A DNA stretch of 64,000 nucleotides from Lachnospira hominis (ex Liu et al. 2021) (GTDB lineage: Bacteria > Bacillota > Clostridia > Lachnospirales > Lachnospiraceae), in NCBI RefSeq assembly GCF_014287955.1, contig NZ_JACOPD010000002.1, forward strand, positions 186,001-250,000. Reading direction: 5' to 3'. Positions 18,130 to 27,973 of this stretch are shown piece after piece (position 1 is the stretch's first letter; every line of letters starts with the position of its first letter). A program made the translations under genes and the position numbers. The notes under the pieces were generated by a model. That model ran no database searches. It saw only the letters and a list, made by a program, of their open reading frames with translations, and was not told the DNA's origin.

Positions 18130-19276
18130 TATTTTCTCCTATCTGTCTTAAATTATAATCGTCCGGTTTATCTAAAATAATTTTGTTATTCTTTAATGCA
18201 TACTGCCTTAATTCTTTCATTTTCTCATTTACTATACCATACGGGCAGCCTGCATCAATATAATAATCAGCTATATCAACATATTTTTTTGCCATTTCTA
18301 ATGACTTGTCGCTAAATATTTCAAATGGCTTTTCGCTTATGACTTTTACCGCAAGGGATTCTGCTATCGTATATTCACAGTCATTTTGTGCAATAATTCC
18401 TGCCGAAAACGGAATCTCAAAATGCTGCAGACGCCTGTAGACGGAAACGCCGAATCCACCGCCACCAGCGACAAACACCTTTGGAGTACCTGTCTTTTTT
18501 TCAAGTTCGGTACTTCCATAAAGGCAGTTATAACTTCCATTTTTAATATCATACAGTTCACGTATTATTTCATCTTTAAATATTTCATCGGGCGTACCAT
18601 ACAGTATTTTTCCATCAGCCCTTACACACATAACCCAATCAGATATTCTGTTTGCGAGTTCTATCTCATGTAATGACAAAACAACCGTAACATTTTCTTT
18701 AACAGCCATATTCTGCAAAATATCAAGAAGTTCTATCTTATGCCTTATATCAAGAAATGACGTAGGTTCGTCCAGTACAATAATCTGCGGTTTCTGACAT
18801 ATTGCACGTGCAAGCATTATACGCTGTCTTTGTCCGTCACTTATCTGTGAAAAATCTTTTTCGGCAATATCAAGAGCCGCCACGCTCTCAAGTGATTCAT
18901 CGACAATTCGTTCGTCCTCAGGCGTAAGTTTTCCAAAATAATTAGTATATGGATAACGTCCCATTGCAACAACATCACGACACGTTAGAAGTTCTGTTTT
19001 TACTTTTTCTGTGAGAACTACCGACATCTGCTTTGCAAAATTTTTGCTTGAATAATTGTTAATATCTTTTCCTTCTAAAACAACCACACCGCCAAGCGGA
19101 CTCATTTCCCTTATAAGATTTTTTAAAATGGTTGATTTTCCCGAACCATTTGGACCTATAAGTGTAAGAATCTGCCCCTTATACACTCCAAGCGAAATAT
19201 TTTCAAGAATTGGTTTTCTGTTGTATCCAACTGATAAATTCTGTGTTTTAAAATAAAATTCTTTCTCTTCTTCCAT
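18122..19276 (-). CDS. Corrinoid/iron-type ABC transporter ATPase (BtuD/FecE-like) with C-terminal extra domain
   Basis: Residues 1 to about 255 are a FecE/BtuD-type ATPase: Walker A GPNGSGKST, signature ISDGQRQR, Walker B IIVLDEPTSFLD, and a switch-region histidine. Residues from about 262 form an added domain beginning VFVAGGGGFGVSVYRRL, a glycine-rich turn like a nucleotide-binding fold, with EYTIAESLAV and ADYYIDAGCPYG later on. Its function is unknown. The ATG overlaps the btuC stop by one base (TAATG). In the riboswitch-controlled operon, so B12 or cobinamide is the most likely cargo. Confidence 0.88.
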   Translation of the reverse strand: MEEEKEFYFKTQNLSVGYNRKPILENISLGVYKGQILTLIGPNGSGKSTILKNLIREMSPLGGVVVLEGKDINNYSSKNFAKQMSVVLTEKVKTELLTCRDVVAMGRYPYTNYFGKLTPEDERIVDESLESVAALDIAEKDFSQISDGQRQRIMLARAICQKPQIIVLDEPTSFLDIRHKIELLDILQNMAVKENVTVVLSLHEIELANRISDWVMCVRADGKILYGTPDEIFKDEIIRELYDIKNGSYNCLYGSTELEKKTGTPKVFVAGGGGFGVSVYRRLQHFEIPFSAGIIAQNDCEYTIAESLAVKVISEKPFEIFSDKSLEMAKKYVDIADYYIDAGCPYGIVNEKMKELRQYALKNNKIILDKPDDYNLRQIGENIG

Positions 19277-20292
19277 TATATCTCACCGTTTTTTCTGCTA
19301 ATCATAAGCCATATTACCACAGGTGCACCAAATACCGCCGTTACAGTACCTATTGCAAGTTCTGACGGCGAAAATATTGTTCTTGCTATCAAATCACAAA
19401 ACATGCAGAATACCGAACCGCTTAAAAATATAGCCGGCATTATCACTACTGGTTTTGACGTTTTCATAAGAATACGCGTAACATGAGGAACTGCAATTCC
19501 CACAAAAGAAATCGGTCCTGCAAGTGCTGTTACACATGCTGAAAGTATGCTTGACAATGTTATTATACAGAGTCTGAAAAATTTAACCGGTATACCCATG
19601 CTCTTTGCATATCCTTCACCAAGAAGATAAGCACTGATTGGTTTTGCAAAAAGGAATGTCACTATTGCTGTCGGAAATACTATAACTGCCGATAATTTTA
19701 CTGTATTCCATGAACTTGCTGAAAAACTTCCCAGTGCCCAATGTGTAAGATTTGCTATATCTGAATCATTGGCAAATGTTATACATAAATCTGTTATTGC
19801 AGAACATATATAACTAATCATTATGCCGATTACAAGAAGTGTTGACATATTTTTAACCTTGCCGGCAAAAAGCAGAACATAAAGCAATGATAAAACCGAA
19901 CCTGCAAATGCTGCCGCTACCTGAGCCCATAAAGGCATTGAAGGAATATATCTTAATAGAAAAATCATAGTAATTGCAAGAAACATTTTTGCACCTGATG
20001 ATATACCAAGTACAAATGGACCCGCAATCGGATTTCTGAAAAATGTCTGAAGCAGAAAACCTGACAGTGCCAGGGCACCGCCAAGTATAGCTGCACTAAG
20101 AAGCCTTGGCAGACGGATTTTCCATATAATATTGAATCCGGCTGTGCCTGCCTCAGCTTTTAAAAAGATAATTTTAAAAATTCTGCCAAATGAAATATGT
20201 ACATTACCTGTATTAATATTCATAAATACCGCAACAATGAATAATACTACAAGCATTATATAAACCAGCTGGCAGCGTAACGCCTTCTTCAT
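19276..20292 (-). CDS. Corrinoid ABC transporter permease (BtuC/FecCD family)
   Basis: 338 residues with about nine to ten membrane helices and the family motifs LPRLLSAAILGGALALSG, NPIAGPFVLGISSGA, GPISFVGIAVPHVTR and the late IGTVTAVFGAPVVIWL. FecCD permeases move siderophores, haem or cobalamin. Its place directly after btuF under a cobalamin riboswitch argues for B12. Likely pairs with the preceding lipoprotein and the following ATPase. Confidence 0.92.
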   Translation of the reverse strand: MKKALRCQLVYIMLVVLFIVAVFMNINTGNVHISFGRIFKIIFLKAEAGTAGFNIIWKIRLPRLLSAAILGGALALSGFLLQTFFRNPIAGPFVLGISSGAKMFLAITMIFLLRYIPSMPLWAQVAAAFAGSVLSLLYVLLFAGKVKNMSTLLVIGIMISYICSAITDLCITFANDSDIANLTHWALGSFSASSWNTVKLSAVIVFPTAIVTFLFAKPISAYLLGEGYAKSMGIPVKFFRLCIITLSSILSACVTALAGPISFVGIAVPHVTRILMKTSKPVVIMPAIFLSGSVFCMFCDLIARTIFSPSELAIGTVTAVFGAPVVIWLMISRKNGEI

Positions 20293-20308
20293 TATATAAC
20301 CTCTTTAA

Positions 20309-21487
20309 TTATTTAAGTTTTTTAAGATATGTAAGTTCATTTACACTGCTGTCAGATGTCATCATCTTATTGATGTCATTTACCATACTTCCGATTGTAT
20401 CCGCAATCTGGAAGAAATCAGGTGTAGTGCACCATACATTGCCATCCTTAACAGCCTTCATATCTGAAAGAACTGAACTGTATCCTGTAAAATCAGCAAG
20501 TGTAGATGGTTTTCCTCCAAGGCTCCATATATAAATGATGTAGTCAGCATCTTTAGCCTTAGAATAGAAGCTTTCCATCTCCATTGTCTGTGTTCCTGTC
20601 TTTCCGACATTCAAATCATCAAAAATATACTTTCCACCGGCAAGTTCTACCATCTGTGCAACATAATCGTCCGCATTTCTTACATATAACTTACCCTTTG
20701 ATGTTATATAAAATACTGCTACAGATTTTCCTGTCTTTTCTGTCTTTGAAATCTTATCAACATAAGCAGCCTGCTCATCATACATTCTTACTGCATCATC
20801 TTCTTTATCACAAAGTGCTGCATAACATTTTGCCCACTCTACTCTTCCAAGAGGATGTTCCTCATATGTTGACTGGTCAAGTATAAAATTAATATTAAGC
20901 TCCTTGAACTTCTCGGCAACATCAGGGGCACTTGTAAGCATTGTTGAATAAATACATATTGAAGGTGATGCTGCAACAATCTGCTCAAAATCAGGTGCTT
21001 TATAATCACCTACATATGTAAGTTTATTATCGTCAAATGCTTTTTTAACATCATCGATATACCATGAAGATTTATCATATGTTACAAGGCTTATATTATC
21101 AAGACATCCGCTTGCATTCATAAGTGATGTAACCGGTGTGGATGCAACAAGCATATTTTTAACAGGTCCGTTTAAAACAATAGTATCCTTTGATACATCT
21201 TCAGGAGTCTTCATTCCATCAGGAACCACAAGAATCTTTGACTGCTTGTCCGTTATAGCAGTATCTTCATCACGGTTTGTGATAGTTATCATCTTATAAC
21301 CACCCTTATAATAGTCTACAGAAAATAATTCTGCATACTTTAAATCCATTGAATGGTCAAATACAAGCTTTCCGTTGTATTCATCGTTGTTTGATGCTTC
21401 TTTTTGTTTTCCACATCCTGCCAATGCAAATATGCTGGCAAAAAGTGTGATTACAAGTGTAATTGCCAGTAATCTTTTCTTCTTCAT
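20309..21487 (-). CDS. Corrinoid-binding lipoprotein (BtuF-like substrate-binding protein)
   Basis: A type-III periplasmic-binding-like protein of 392 residues. The signal peptide has a basic start (KKKR), a hydrophobic core and the lipobox LAGC, so it is a membrane-anchored lipoprotein. The substrate-binding folds include VLNGPVKNMLVAS, DFEQIVAASPSICIYS and the DADYIIYIWSLGG and VWCTTPDFFQIAD segments. I use the ATG at 21487, five bases after GGAGG. An ATG 12 bases upstream overlaps the ribosome-binding site. First gene after the cobalamin riboswitch. Confidence 0.92.
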   Translation of the reverse strand: MKKKRLLAITLVITLFASIFALAGCGKQKEASNNDEYNGKLVFDHSMDLKYAELFSVDYYKGGYKMITITNRDEDTAITDKQSKILVVPDGMKTPEDVSKDTIVLNGPVKNMLVASTPVTSLMNASGCLDNISLVTYDKSSWYIDDVKKAFDDNKLTYVGDYKAPDFEQIVAASPSICIYSTMLTSAPDVAEKFKELNINFILDQSTYEEHPLGRVEWAKCYAALCDKEDDAVRMYDEQAAYVDKISKTEKTGKSVAVFYITSKGKLYVRNADDYVAQMVELAGGKYIFDDLNVGKTGTQTMEMESFYSKAKDADYIIYIWSLGGKPSTLADFTGYSSVLSDMKAVKDGNVWCTTPDFFQIADTIGSMVNDINKMMTSDSSVNELTYLKKLK

Positions 21488-21605
21488 TTTTACCTCCATT
21501 TGAAGCCTGTGCCTCTTATTATTATTTTGATGAAGATAGCTTGCAGAGTAAAAACAGCTTTTGTACCTTTATATACCGCCAGTATACCAAATATATTTTA
21601 TTGCA

Positions 21606-21850
21606 CAAAAATAAATAGTTCACTGTTCTCGCAGCGTACTATTAAAATCTGCCTGTAAACCGGTCTTCTGACTCGCATATCAACGCCTGTATTCACCTTC
21701 CCGAATCCAATCCATCTCATATCTGTAAGATAACAAATAATATATGTTTATCATCAGTGGCATATCAAATACAGACTCCCTGCTCACAGCAGCGGAACTG
21801 TTCAGGATTCTCACCTGATTCCCTGGAATTATAAATATATTAAAAAGTTA
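21606..21850 (-). promoter_or_regulatory. Cobalamin (AdoCbl) riboswitch with terminator expression platform
   Basis: On the minus strand the aptamer starts near 21850 with GGGAATCAGGTGAGAATCC. It continues through the B12 box-like GTTCCGCTGCTGTGAGC, GGGAGTC and a GCCACTG segment, and ends with GCGAGTCAGAAGACCGG (about 21671). Downstream, arms at 21614-21619/21638-21643 and an inner CGCTG/CAGTG stem form a hairpin followed by a T-rich run (minus strand), an intrinsic terminator. This is the OFF-switch layout: ligand binding should favour termination before btuF. Confidence 0.95.
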
Positions 21851-21908
21851 TGACATTTATATTAATTCATATATTCCGTTTACAGTGACTATTTCAATCA
21901 TCTTTCAA

Positions 21909-21937
21909 AGATTATTATATAAATGCACTATTGTCAA
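21909..21937 (-). promoter_or_regulatory. Candidate promoter of the cobalamin operon
   Basis: TTGACA (21932-21937) and TAATCT (21909-21914) on the minus strand with 17 bases between. The -10 is a moderate match. It lies about 60 bases ahead of the riboswitch aptamer. Confidence 0.45.
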
Positions 21938-21940
21938 GTA

Positions 21941-22001
21941 AAAAAGGTGTCTGTTTTGATATGCACCCATAATCCATGATACATATTAAAACAGACACCT
22001 T
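21941..22001 (-). terminator. Terminator of the aroC-tgt-yajC run
   Basis: AAGGTGTCTGTTTT (from 21944) pairs with AAAACAGACACCTT (from 21988), with an ATATG/CATAT extension after one mismatch. On the minus strand six T follow. It ends the yajC transcript just before the cobalamin operon promoter. Confidence 0.9.
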
Positions 22002-22009
22002 AAAAAATA

Positions 22010-22294
22010 TTAATCTTCTTTTACTGAAGCAGGCTTTTCAACCTGTGCAATAGCTTTCTTCTGCATTGAAATCCTGCAGTTCTTATTGTTACCAAATTCA
22101 ACGATTACATCATCATCTGTGATATCTATAATAACACCGTAAAAACCGCTTGTTGTGAGAACATAATCACCTTTTTCAATTGAATCCATAAGTTCCTGCT
22201 GCTGTTTCTGCTGCTTCTTCTGTGGCTTAATAGCCAGGAAATACATCATCGCACCAATTGCAACTACATAAACTAATAAAATAACTATCTGCAT
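22010..22294 (-). CDS. yajC: Preprotein translocase accessory subunit YajC
   Basis: 94 residues with one N-terminal membrane helix ending FLAIKPQKKQQKQQQ. It is followed by the YajC domain MDSIEKGDYVLTTSGFYGVI and a variable acidic tail. YajC associates with SecDF and SecYEG. As in many bacteria it follows tgt. secD and secF are not in the window. Confidence 0.95.
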   Translation of the reverse strand: MQIVILLVYVVAIGAMMYFLAIKPQKKQQKQQQELMDSIEKGDYVLTTSGFYGVIIDITDDDVIVEFGNNKNCRISMQKKAIAQVEKPASVKED

Positions 22295-22364
22295 AAATAA
22301 ATTCCTCCGAATTTTAAATTAACTAAATGATACTATATACTAAATTTCGCTCAATGTCCAGCTT

Positions 22365-23510
22365 TTATAAAGATTTTTTATTATCATATGTCTTTAACAT
22401 ATCAAGTCTTTCTTCCTTAAACTTACTGTAACGTCCCTCATCAATAGCACCTCTGATATCCTCCATCATATGATTGTAAAAATAAAGATTATGCAATACA
22501 CAAAGTCTCATTCCAAGCATCTCTTTTGCCTTTAAAAGATGTCTTATATATGCTCTTGAATAATCACGGCAGGCAGGACAGTTACATCCTTCTTCAATAG
22601 GACGCATATCTTTTTCATACTGTGCATTAAAAAGATTTATCTTTCCAAACTTTGTATACACATGTCCATGTCTTCCGTTTCTTGAAGGATATACACAATC
22701 AAAGAAATCAATTCCCCTGTCTACCGCCTCAAGAATATTAGCCGGAGTACCTACACCCATAAGATATGTAGGCTTATCCTGTGGAAGATAAGGCACTGTC
22801 TCATCGAGAACGTGGTACATTTCTTCATGTGTCTCGCCGACCGCAAGTCCACCGACTGCATAGCCGTCAAGATTCATCTCTGAAATAATCTTTGCATGTT
22901 CAATTCTTATGTCTGTATACACAGCTCCCTGATTAATTCCGAATAAAAGCTGATTTGGATTTACTGTATCAGGAAGTGAATTAAGTCTGTTCATCTCTTT
23001 TTTGCAACGCTCTAACCAGCGTGTTGTACGTTCTACCGAATTCCGTACATACTTTTTATCTGCTTTTGCCGGAGCACATTCATCAAATGCCATAGCAATT
23101 GTAGACCCAAGGTTTGACTGTATCTGCATGCTTTCCTCCGGTCCCATGAATATCTTATGTCCGTCAATATGACTGTTAAATGTAACGCCCTCTTCTTTGA
23201 TTTTTCTTAACTTTGCAAGCGAAAACACCTGAAATCCACCCGAATCAGTAAGAATAGGCTTATTCCAGTTCATAAACTTATGAAGTCCGCCAAGCTCTTT
23301 TATCAGTTTATCACCCGGTCTTACATGAAGATGATATGTATTTGATAATTCAACCTGTGTTCCTATTTCATTAAGGTCTGCTGTTGAAACAGCACCCTTT
23401 ATTGCTGCAACTGTTCCCACATTCATAAATACAGGTGTCTGTATAACACCATGCACAGTATGCATCTCAGCCCTCTTGGCACGTCCGTCTGTTTTTAATA
23501 ATTTGTACAT
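22365..23510 (-). CDS. tgt: Queuine/7-aminomethyl-7-deazaguanine tRNA-ribosyltransferase
   Basis: TGT exchanges guanine 34 for preQ1 in tRNAs with GUN anticodons. The catalytic and recognition motifs are LTDSGGFQVFSLA, FDECAP, GGLAVGE, YLMGVGTP and DCVYPSRNGRHG. The zinc site is GCNCPACRDYSRAYIRHL. 381 residues, full length. Lies with yajC and aroC. The partner enzyme QueA is encoded 23 kb away in this window. Confidence 0.97.
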   Translation of the reverse strand: MYKLLKTDGRAKRAEMHTVHGVIQTPVFMNVGTVAAIKGAVSTADLNEIGTQVELSNTYHLHVRPGDKLIKELGGLHKFMNWNKPILTDSGGFQVFSLAKLRKIKEEGVTFNSHIDGHKIFMGPEESMQIQSNLGSTIAMAFDECAPAKADKKYVRNSVERTTRWLERCKKEMNRLNSLPDTVNPNQLLFGINQGAVYTDIRIEHAKIISEMNLDGYAVGGLAVGETHEEMYHVLDETVPYLPQDKPTYLMGVGTPANILEAVDRGIDFFDCVYPSRNGRHGHVYTKFGKINLFNAQYEKDMRPIEEGCNCPACRDYSRAYIRHLLKAKEMLGMRLCVLHNLYFYNHMMEDIRGAIDEGRYSKFKEERLDMLKTYDNKKSL

Positions 23511-23521
23511 TTTTATCCTGC

Positions 23522-24622
23522 CTATTTTTTATAAAATTTCACAATATTATCTATGCGTGATGTCATATTTTCAAAAATCAAATCTACAAGTGCAAGTGCT
23601 GCCATAGATTCAACAACAACTACAGCACGTGGCACAATCATAGGATCATGTCTTCCCTTTATAGATACTTTTATATCTTCCCCGTCTTTATTAACTGTAT
23701 CCTGAACAGATGATATTGATGGTGTAGGCTTGATTGCTGTCCTGAAAACAATCTGTGAACCATCACTCATACCGCCAAGAATTCCACCGGCATTGTTTGT
23801 CTTTTTCTCAACTTTGCCATTATTCATATAAAACGCATCATTATTCTCAGTTCCTGTCAACCTTGCCGCATTAAATCCGCTTCCTATCTCAAAACCTTTA
23901 ACTGCACCTATAGAAAATACAGCCTGTGCAAGTTTAGCATCAAGCTTGTCAAATACAGGCTCACCTATTCCCGGCATCATTCCATCTATCACACATTCAA
24001 TAATTCCACCAATTGAATCACCTTGCTCTATCTGCTTCATCGCATACTCTTCAACCTGTGCAGCTGCTTTTTCATCAGGCATTCTAAATGGATTCTTTTC
24101 AATCTGTTCTTTGTCAAAATTATCATATGAAGCTGCAATACCGCCTATTTCCTTGGAATATGTACATATGCTTATTCCAAGCGTTGCAAGAATCTTGACT
24201 GCAACAGCCCCTGCCGCAACTCTTCCTATTGTCTCGCGTCCTGAGCTTCTGCCGCCTCCACGATAATCCCTGAAACCATATTTTTCATCAAATGTATAAT
24301 CAGCATGTCCCGGTCTGTAGAAACGTGCTATCTCTGAATAATCAGCCGAACGCTGTGTTTTATTGCGTACAACCATGCTTATCGGAGTTCCTGTCGTTTT
24401 TCCTTCAAAAATACCCGAAAGTATCTCAACTTCATCGTCTTCTTTTCTTGGTGTAGTATATTTTGACTGTCCCGGTTTTCTTTTATTAAGCATAACCTGA
24501 ATATCACTTTCTGCAAGTGGTATTCCTGCCGGACACCCATCTATAACAACACCTACTCCGGCCCCATGGGATTCTCCCCATGTCATAATCTTAAATTGGT
24601 TACCAAATGTTGAACCTGCCAT
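23522..24622 (-). CDS. aroC: Chorismate synthase
   Basis: AroC makes chorismate from EPSP using reduced FMN. It has the signature TWGESHGAGVGVVIDGCPAG, the HADYTFDEKYG and YRGGGRSSGRET blocks, GGMSDGSQIV and RHDPMIVPRAV. 366 residues, typical length. AAGGGGAAA lies before the ATG. It is the fourth shikimate gene in the window but separate from the aroE-aroK-aroQ cluster. Confidence 0.97.
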   Translation of the reverse strand: MAGSTFGNQFKIMTWGESHGAGVGVVIDGCPAGIPLAESDIQVMLNKRKPGQSKYTTPRKEDDEVEILSGIFEGKTTGTPISMVVRNKTQRSADYSEIARFYRPGHADYTFDEKYGFRDYRGGGRSSGRETIGRVAAGAVAVKILATLGISICTYSKEIGGIAASYDNFDKEQIEKNPFRMPDEKAAAQVEEYAMKQIEQGDSIGGIIECVIDGMMPGIGEPVFDKLDAKLAQAVFSIGAVKGFEIGSGFNAARLTGTENNDAFYMNNGKVEKKTNNAGGILGGMSDGSQIVFRTAIKPTPSISSVQDTVNKDGEDIKVSIKGRHDPMIVPRAVVVVESMAALALVDLIFENMTSRIDNIVKFYKK

Positions 24623-24658
24623 TACGTTTCCCCTTTGTTTCTGATATTTATACCTATC

Positions 24659-26416
24659 CTATATGCCCATACGGCTCAATGTATTTTCAAGATAATCCTT
24701 AGCTTCACAGATATTTGATGCCGTAACTTCATCTATCTTTTCAGGTGTTGACCTGCCTATAGCTTTTGAAAGTCTCTGGCATGCTTCTTTCACCTGTTTT
24801 TTAGTCTGTTTATCCCAGTCTTTCCTATGCTCATGAAGCATATACTCAGTATTTTGCAAAAGCTGTCCTGCCTCAATACGCAGATTGACAATACCCTGTT
24901 TTTCGGCATCTTTACTTCCGTAAACTTCTGCTTCCCACTTTGCTCTTTCGATTTCTTCTTCTGACATATTGGAACTTGATGTGATTGTTATTGACTGTTC
25001 ATGCCCTGTTCCCAAATCTTTAGCCGATACATTGACAATTCCGTTCGCATCAATATCAAATGTTACCTCAATCTGTGGTGTTCCTGCAAGTGCTTTTTTT
25101 ATTCCTGACAGCCTGAAGTTGCCCAAAAGCTTGTTATCCCTTGTAAACTTGCGTTCTCCCTGAAATACTTTTATATCTACTGATGTCTGGAAGTTCCCTG
25201 CAGTTGTAAATATCTGGCTGTGTCTTGTTGGAATTGTTGTATTTCTCTCTATAAGCCTGCTCGCAATTCCGCCTACAGTCTCTATCGACAATGAAAGAGG
25301 TGTAACATCCATAAGAATAATCTCAGATGCCGCACTTCCGGCAGTCAGCTGTCCTCCAAGCTTTCCGCCCTGAACTGCCGCTCCCATTGCAACACACTCA
25401 TCAGGATTAAGATTTCTTGAAGGCTCTATACCACATATTCTTCTGACTTTCTCCTGAACAGCCGGAATTCTTGTCGAGCCTCCGACTAGAAGAACCATAT
25501 TAATATCAGTCTTTTTAAGTCCCGCATCATGAAGTGCATTCTCAACAGGTGTAACCGTTCTGTCAATAAGATCTGTCGTCATGCTCTCAAACAGGCTTCT
25601 TGTAATATTAATATCCATATGATGTGGACCAGATTTTGTCATTGCAATAAACGGAAGATTAATATTCGCATTCATGGCGGAAGAAAGTTCTTTTTTAGCT
25701 TTCTCCGCTTCCTCTCTTAACCTCTGCATTGCGGCAGTATCCTTAGTCAGATTGATTCCGTCTGTCTCCTTAAACTGTTCTACAAGAAAATTCACGATTC
25801 GCTCATCAAAATCATCTCCGCCAAGATGATTATCTCCGGATGTTGCAAGAACTTCTATAACCTGGTCACCAATCTCAATAACCGAGACATCAAATGTTCC
25901 GCCTCCAAGGTCATATACAAGAATTTTCTGTGGCTGACCATTATCAAGTCCATATGCAAGTGCAGCCGCCGTAGGTTCATTAATTATACGCAGAACATTA
26001 AGTCCTGCTATTCGTCCCGCATCCTTTGTGGCCTGTCTCTCAGCATCATTAAAATATGCAGGAACAGTTATAACAGCATCTGTAACCTGTTCTCCTGTAA
26101 ACTGTTCTGCATCATTTTTTAGTTTTCTCAAAATCATCGCAGAAATTTCCTGAGGCGAATACTTCTTACCGTCTATCTTTTTTCTGTAATCTGTTCCCAT
26201 ATGTCGTTTTATGGAAAAAATAGTTCTGTCTGCATTAGCTGCCGCCTGTCTTTTAGCAATATCGCCCACAAGCCTTGAACCATCTTTTGAAAATGCAACA
26301 ACTGAAGGTGTTGTCCTGTATCCTTCGCTGTTTGTTATAACTGTAGGCACATCTGCCTCAAGCACAGCAACACAGCTGTTAGTTGTTCCCAAATCAATTC
26401 CGATTACTTTACCCAT
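24659..26416 (-). CDS. Second Hsp70 (DnaK/HscC-like) chaperone
   Basis: An Hsp70 of 585 residues. The ATPase domain has [47 protein letters not shown] and [12 protein letters not shown]. The substrate-binding domain has [14 protein letters not shown]. The C-terminal lid is short, and the glycine/glutamate-rich tail of housekeeping DnaK is missing. No grpE, dnaJ or hrcA is adjacent. I read it as an auxiliary Hsp70 rather than the main DnaK. The ATG at 26416 is used because the upstream TTG lies on the weak ribosome-binding site. Confidence 0.88.
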   Translation of the reverse strand: MGKVIGIDLGTTNSCVAVLEADVPTVITNSEGYRTTPSVVAFSKDGSRLVGDIAKRQAAANADRTIFSIKRHMGTDYRKKIDGKKYSPQEISAMILRKLKNDAEQFTGEQVTDAVITVPAYFNDAERQATKDAGRIAGLNVLRIINEPTAAALAYGLDNGQPQKILVYDLGGGTFDVSVIEIGDQVIEVLATSGDNHLGGDDFDERIVNFLVEQFKETDGINLTKDTAAMQRLREEAEKAKKELSSAMNANINLPFIAMTKSGPHHMDINITRSLFESMTTDLIDRTVTPVENALHDAGLKKTDINMVLLVGGSTRIPAVQEKVRRICGIEPSRNLNPDECVAMGAAVQGGKLGGQLTAGSAASEIILMDVTPLSLSIETVGGIASRLIERNTTIPTRHSQIFTTAGNFQTSVDIKVFQGERKFTRDNKLLGNFRLSGIKKALAGTPQIEVTFDIDANGIVNVSAKDLGTGHEQSITITSSSNMSEEEIERAKWEAEVYGSKDAEKQGIVNLRIEAGQLLQNTEYMLHEHRKDWDKQTKKQVKEACQRLSKAIGRSTPEKIDEVTASNICEAKDYLENTLSRMGI

Positions 26417-26470
26417 TCTAATCAAGTCACTTTCTATACTTTATAATCCATAAAGAATTATTCTTTTATG

Positions 26471-26498
26471 AGTATATCACATAATCATATGCTTTAAA
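26471..26498 (-). promoter_or_regulatory. Candidate promoter of the Hsp70 gene
   Basis: TTTAAA (26493-26498), a 16-base spacer, and TATACT (26471-26476) preceded by TGTGA on the minus strand. No CIRCE-like inverted repeat is seen. Confidence 0.4.
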
Positions 26499-26560
26499 AT
26501 GAACAGACCGCTAAAATTTTTAAATTTTTTATAAACATTCAGAACGAACCATTTTATATA

Positions 26561-27973
26561 TTAATTATTTTTGCCATGCGGCAGCCTGACACGGAAAATG
26601 CTTCTCTTCAATTTTTTTACATCAAATGGATATAACGGATAAATATAACTTTTTCCTGAAATCGTCTTGTTAAAAATTATACAGCATACTCCGACAGCCA
26701 CTCCTGCAAAAAAACCGGCAGCATTAAAAACAGCTGTAAGACACAGCGTAAAAACTCTTATAAATTTCATTGCATAACCCATCTCAAAACTTGCCTGTGA
26801 GTATGTTCCGACAGTCACCACAGCCATATATAGAAGTGATTCCGTATTAAACCACCCCGAACTTACAGCATACTCCCCGACAACAATACCTGCCACAATG
26901 CTTAAAGGTGTAGAAAGAAGTGACGGTGTATTTACTGCTGCCATCTTCAGTCCGTCAACTGCAAGTTCAAGAATCAAAAGCTGAAAAATAACAGGCACAG
27001 TTATTTCATCAGACACCGTTATAAATGAAAGCCATGACGGAATCAATTCCTGATTCTGAATAAGCAGAAGCCATATCGGCGTAAGCATCATTGTAACAAT
27101 GGTAAAAAGAAATCTCGACAGCCTCAGATACGTTCCTATCATGGGTGCAAAATTATAATCATCAGGTTCTTCAACAATATCAAATATTGATGTCGGAATT
27201 ATCATAACGGCCGGTGAATTATCAACCATTATGACGATATTTCCGTCAAGTATCGCAGCAGATGCCGTATCCGGTCTTTCTGAATATTTAAACTTTGGAA
27301 ACGGATTAATCCATTTATACTCAAAAAGACACTCCGCAAGGCTTTCAACATTCATGGTAAGTGATTCTACATTTAGTTTTTTTATTCTTTCCTTAATATT
27401 ATTAAGAAGACTTTTATCAACCAGGTCATCTATATAACATATGGCAACATCAGAGCGTGAGCGTGTTCCCACATTAAACATCTCCATTGAAAATCCTGTA
27501 TCTCTTATTCTTCTTCTAAGCAATGCCGCATTTAATACAAGTGTCTCAACAAAACCATCTCTTGAACCTCTTAGAACTCTGTCTTTCCACGGTTCAGCAA
27601 CCGACCTCATCGGATAAGTCCTGCAGTCTATGAGTACAGCCTCGTCAAATCCATCTACAAAAAGGACTGTAACTCCTGCAAGAAAAGATGTTATAACCAG
27701 CTCATACTTATCAGCCCTGTCAACTTCTGTATATGGCATCCCATTTTCAAGAAATTTATCTATATTACTGACATCTTCCGGTTTTAAGGAATAAAAAAAC
27801 TGCATAAGTTTTTCCACCATATCCTCCTGAACAAAACCATCGATAAAGAAAAAACCGGCCTTCTTTCCGCCTATTCTGACTTCTCTGTCTAGCATGTCAA
27901 AATTAGCCGGGAATCTCAGCCGGTCTTTAAAATTCATTATATTTTCATCTGCATTTTTTACAAAATCACTCAT
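26561..27973 (-). CDS. GerA/SpoVAF-family spore germination protein
   Basis: 470 residues. A soluble N-terminal domain (about 1-280) carries FFIDGFVQEDMVEKLM, the YPMRSVAEPWKDRVLRGSRDGF motif and the DNSPAVMIIPTSIFD motif typical of the GerA A-subunit family. At least four membrane helices follow. The length and lack of B and C subunit genes nearby fit SpoVAF-like proteins better than a full ger receptor operon. Acts in the spore inner membrane. Its start codon lies in a perfect inverted repeat. Confidence 0.87.
   Translation of the reverse strand: MSDFVKNADENIMNFKDRLRFPANFDMLDREVRIGGKKAGFFFIDGFVQEDMVEKLMQFFYSLKPEDVSNIDKFLENGMPYTEVDRADKYELVITSFLAGVTVLFVDGFDEAVLIDCRTYPMRSVAEPWKDRVLRGSRDGFVETLVLNAALLRRRIRDTGFSMEMFNVGTRSRSDVAICYIDDLVDKSLLNNIKERIKKLNVESLTMNVESLAECLFEYKWINPFPKFKYSERPDTASAAILDGNIVIMVDNSPAVMIIPTSIFDIVEEPDDYNFAPMIGTYLRLSRFLFTIVTMMLTPIWLLLIQNQELIPSWLSFITVSDEITVPVIFQLLILELAVDGLKMAAVNTPSLLSTPLSIVAGIVVGEYAVSSGWFNTESLLYMAVVTVGTYSQASFEMGYAMKFIRVFTLCLTAVFNAAGFFAGVAVGVCCIIFNKTISGKSYIYPLYPFDVKKLKRSIFRVRLPHGKNN

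Noticed and set aside
26417..26560. A CIRCE element in front of the Hsp70 gene
   Set aside because: No TTAGCACTC-type inverted repeat is present.
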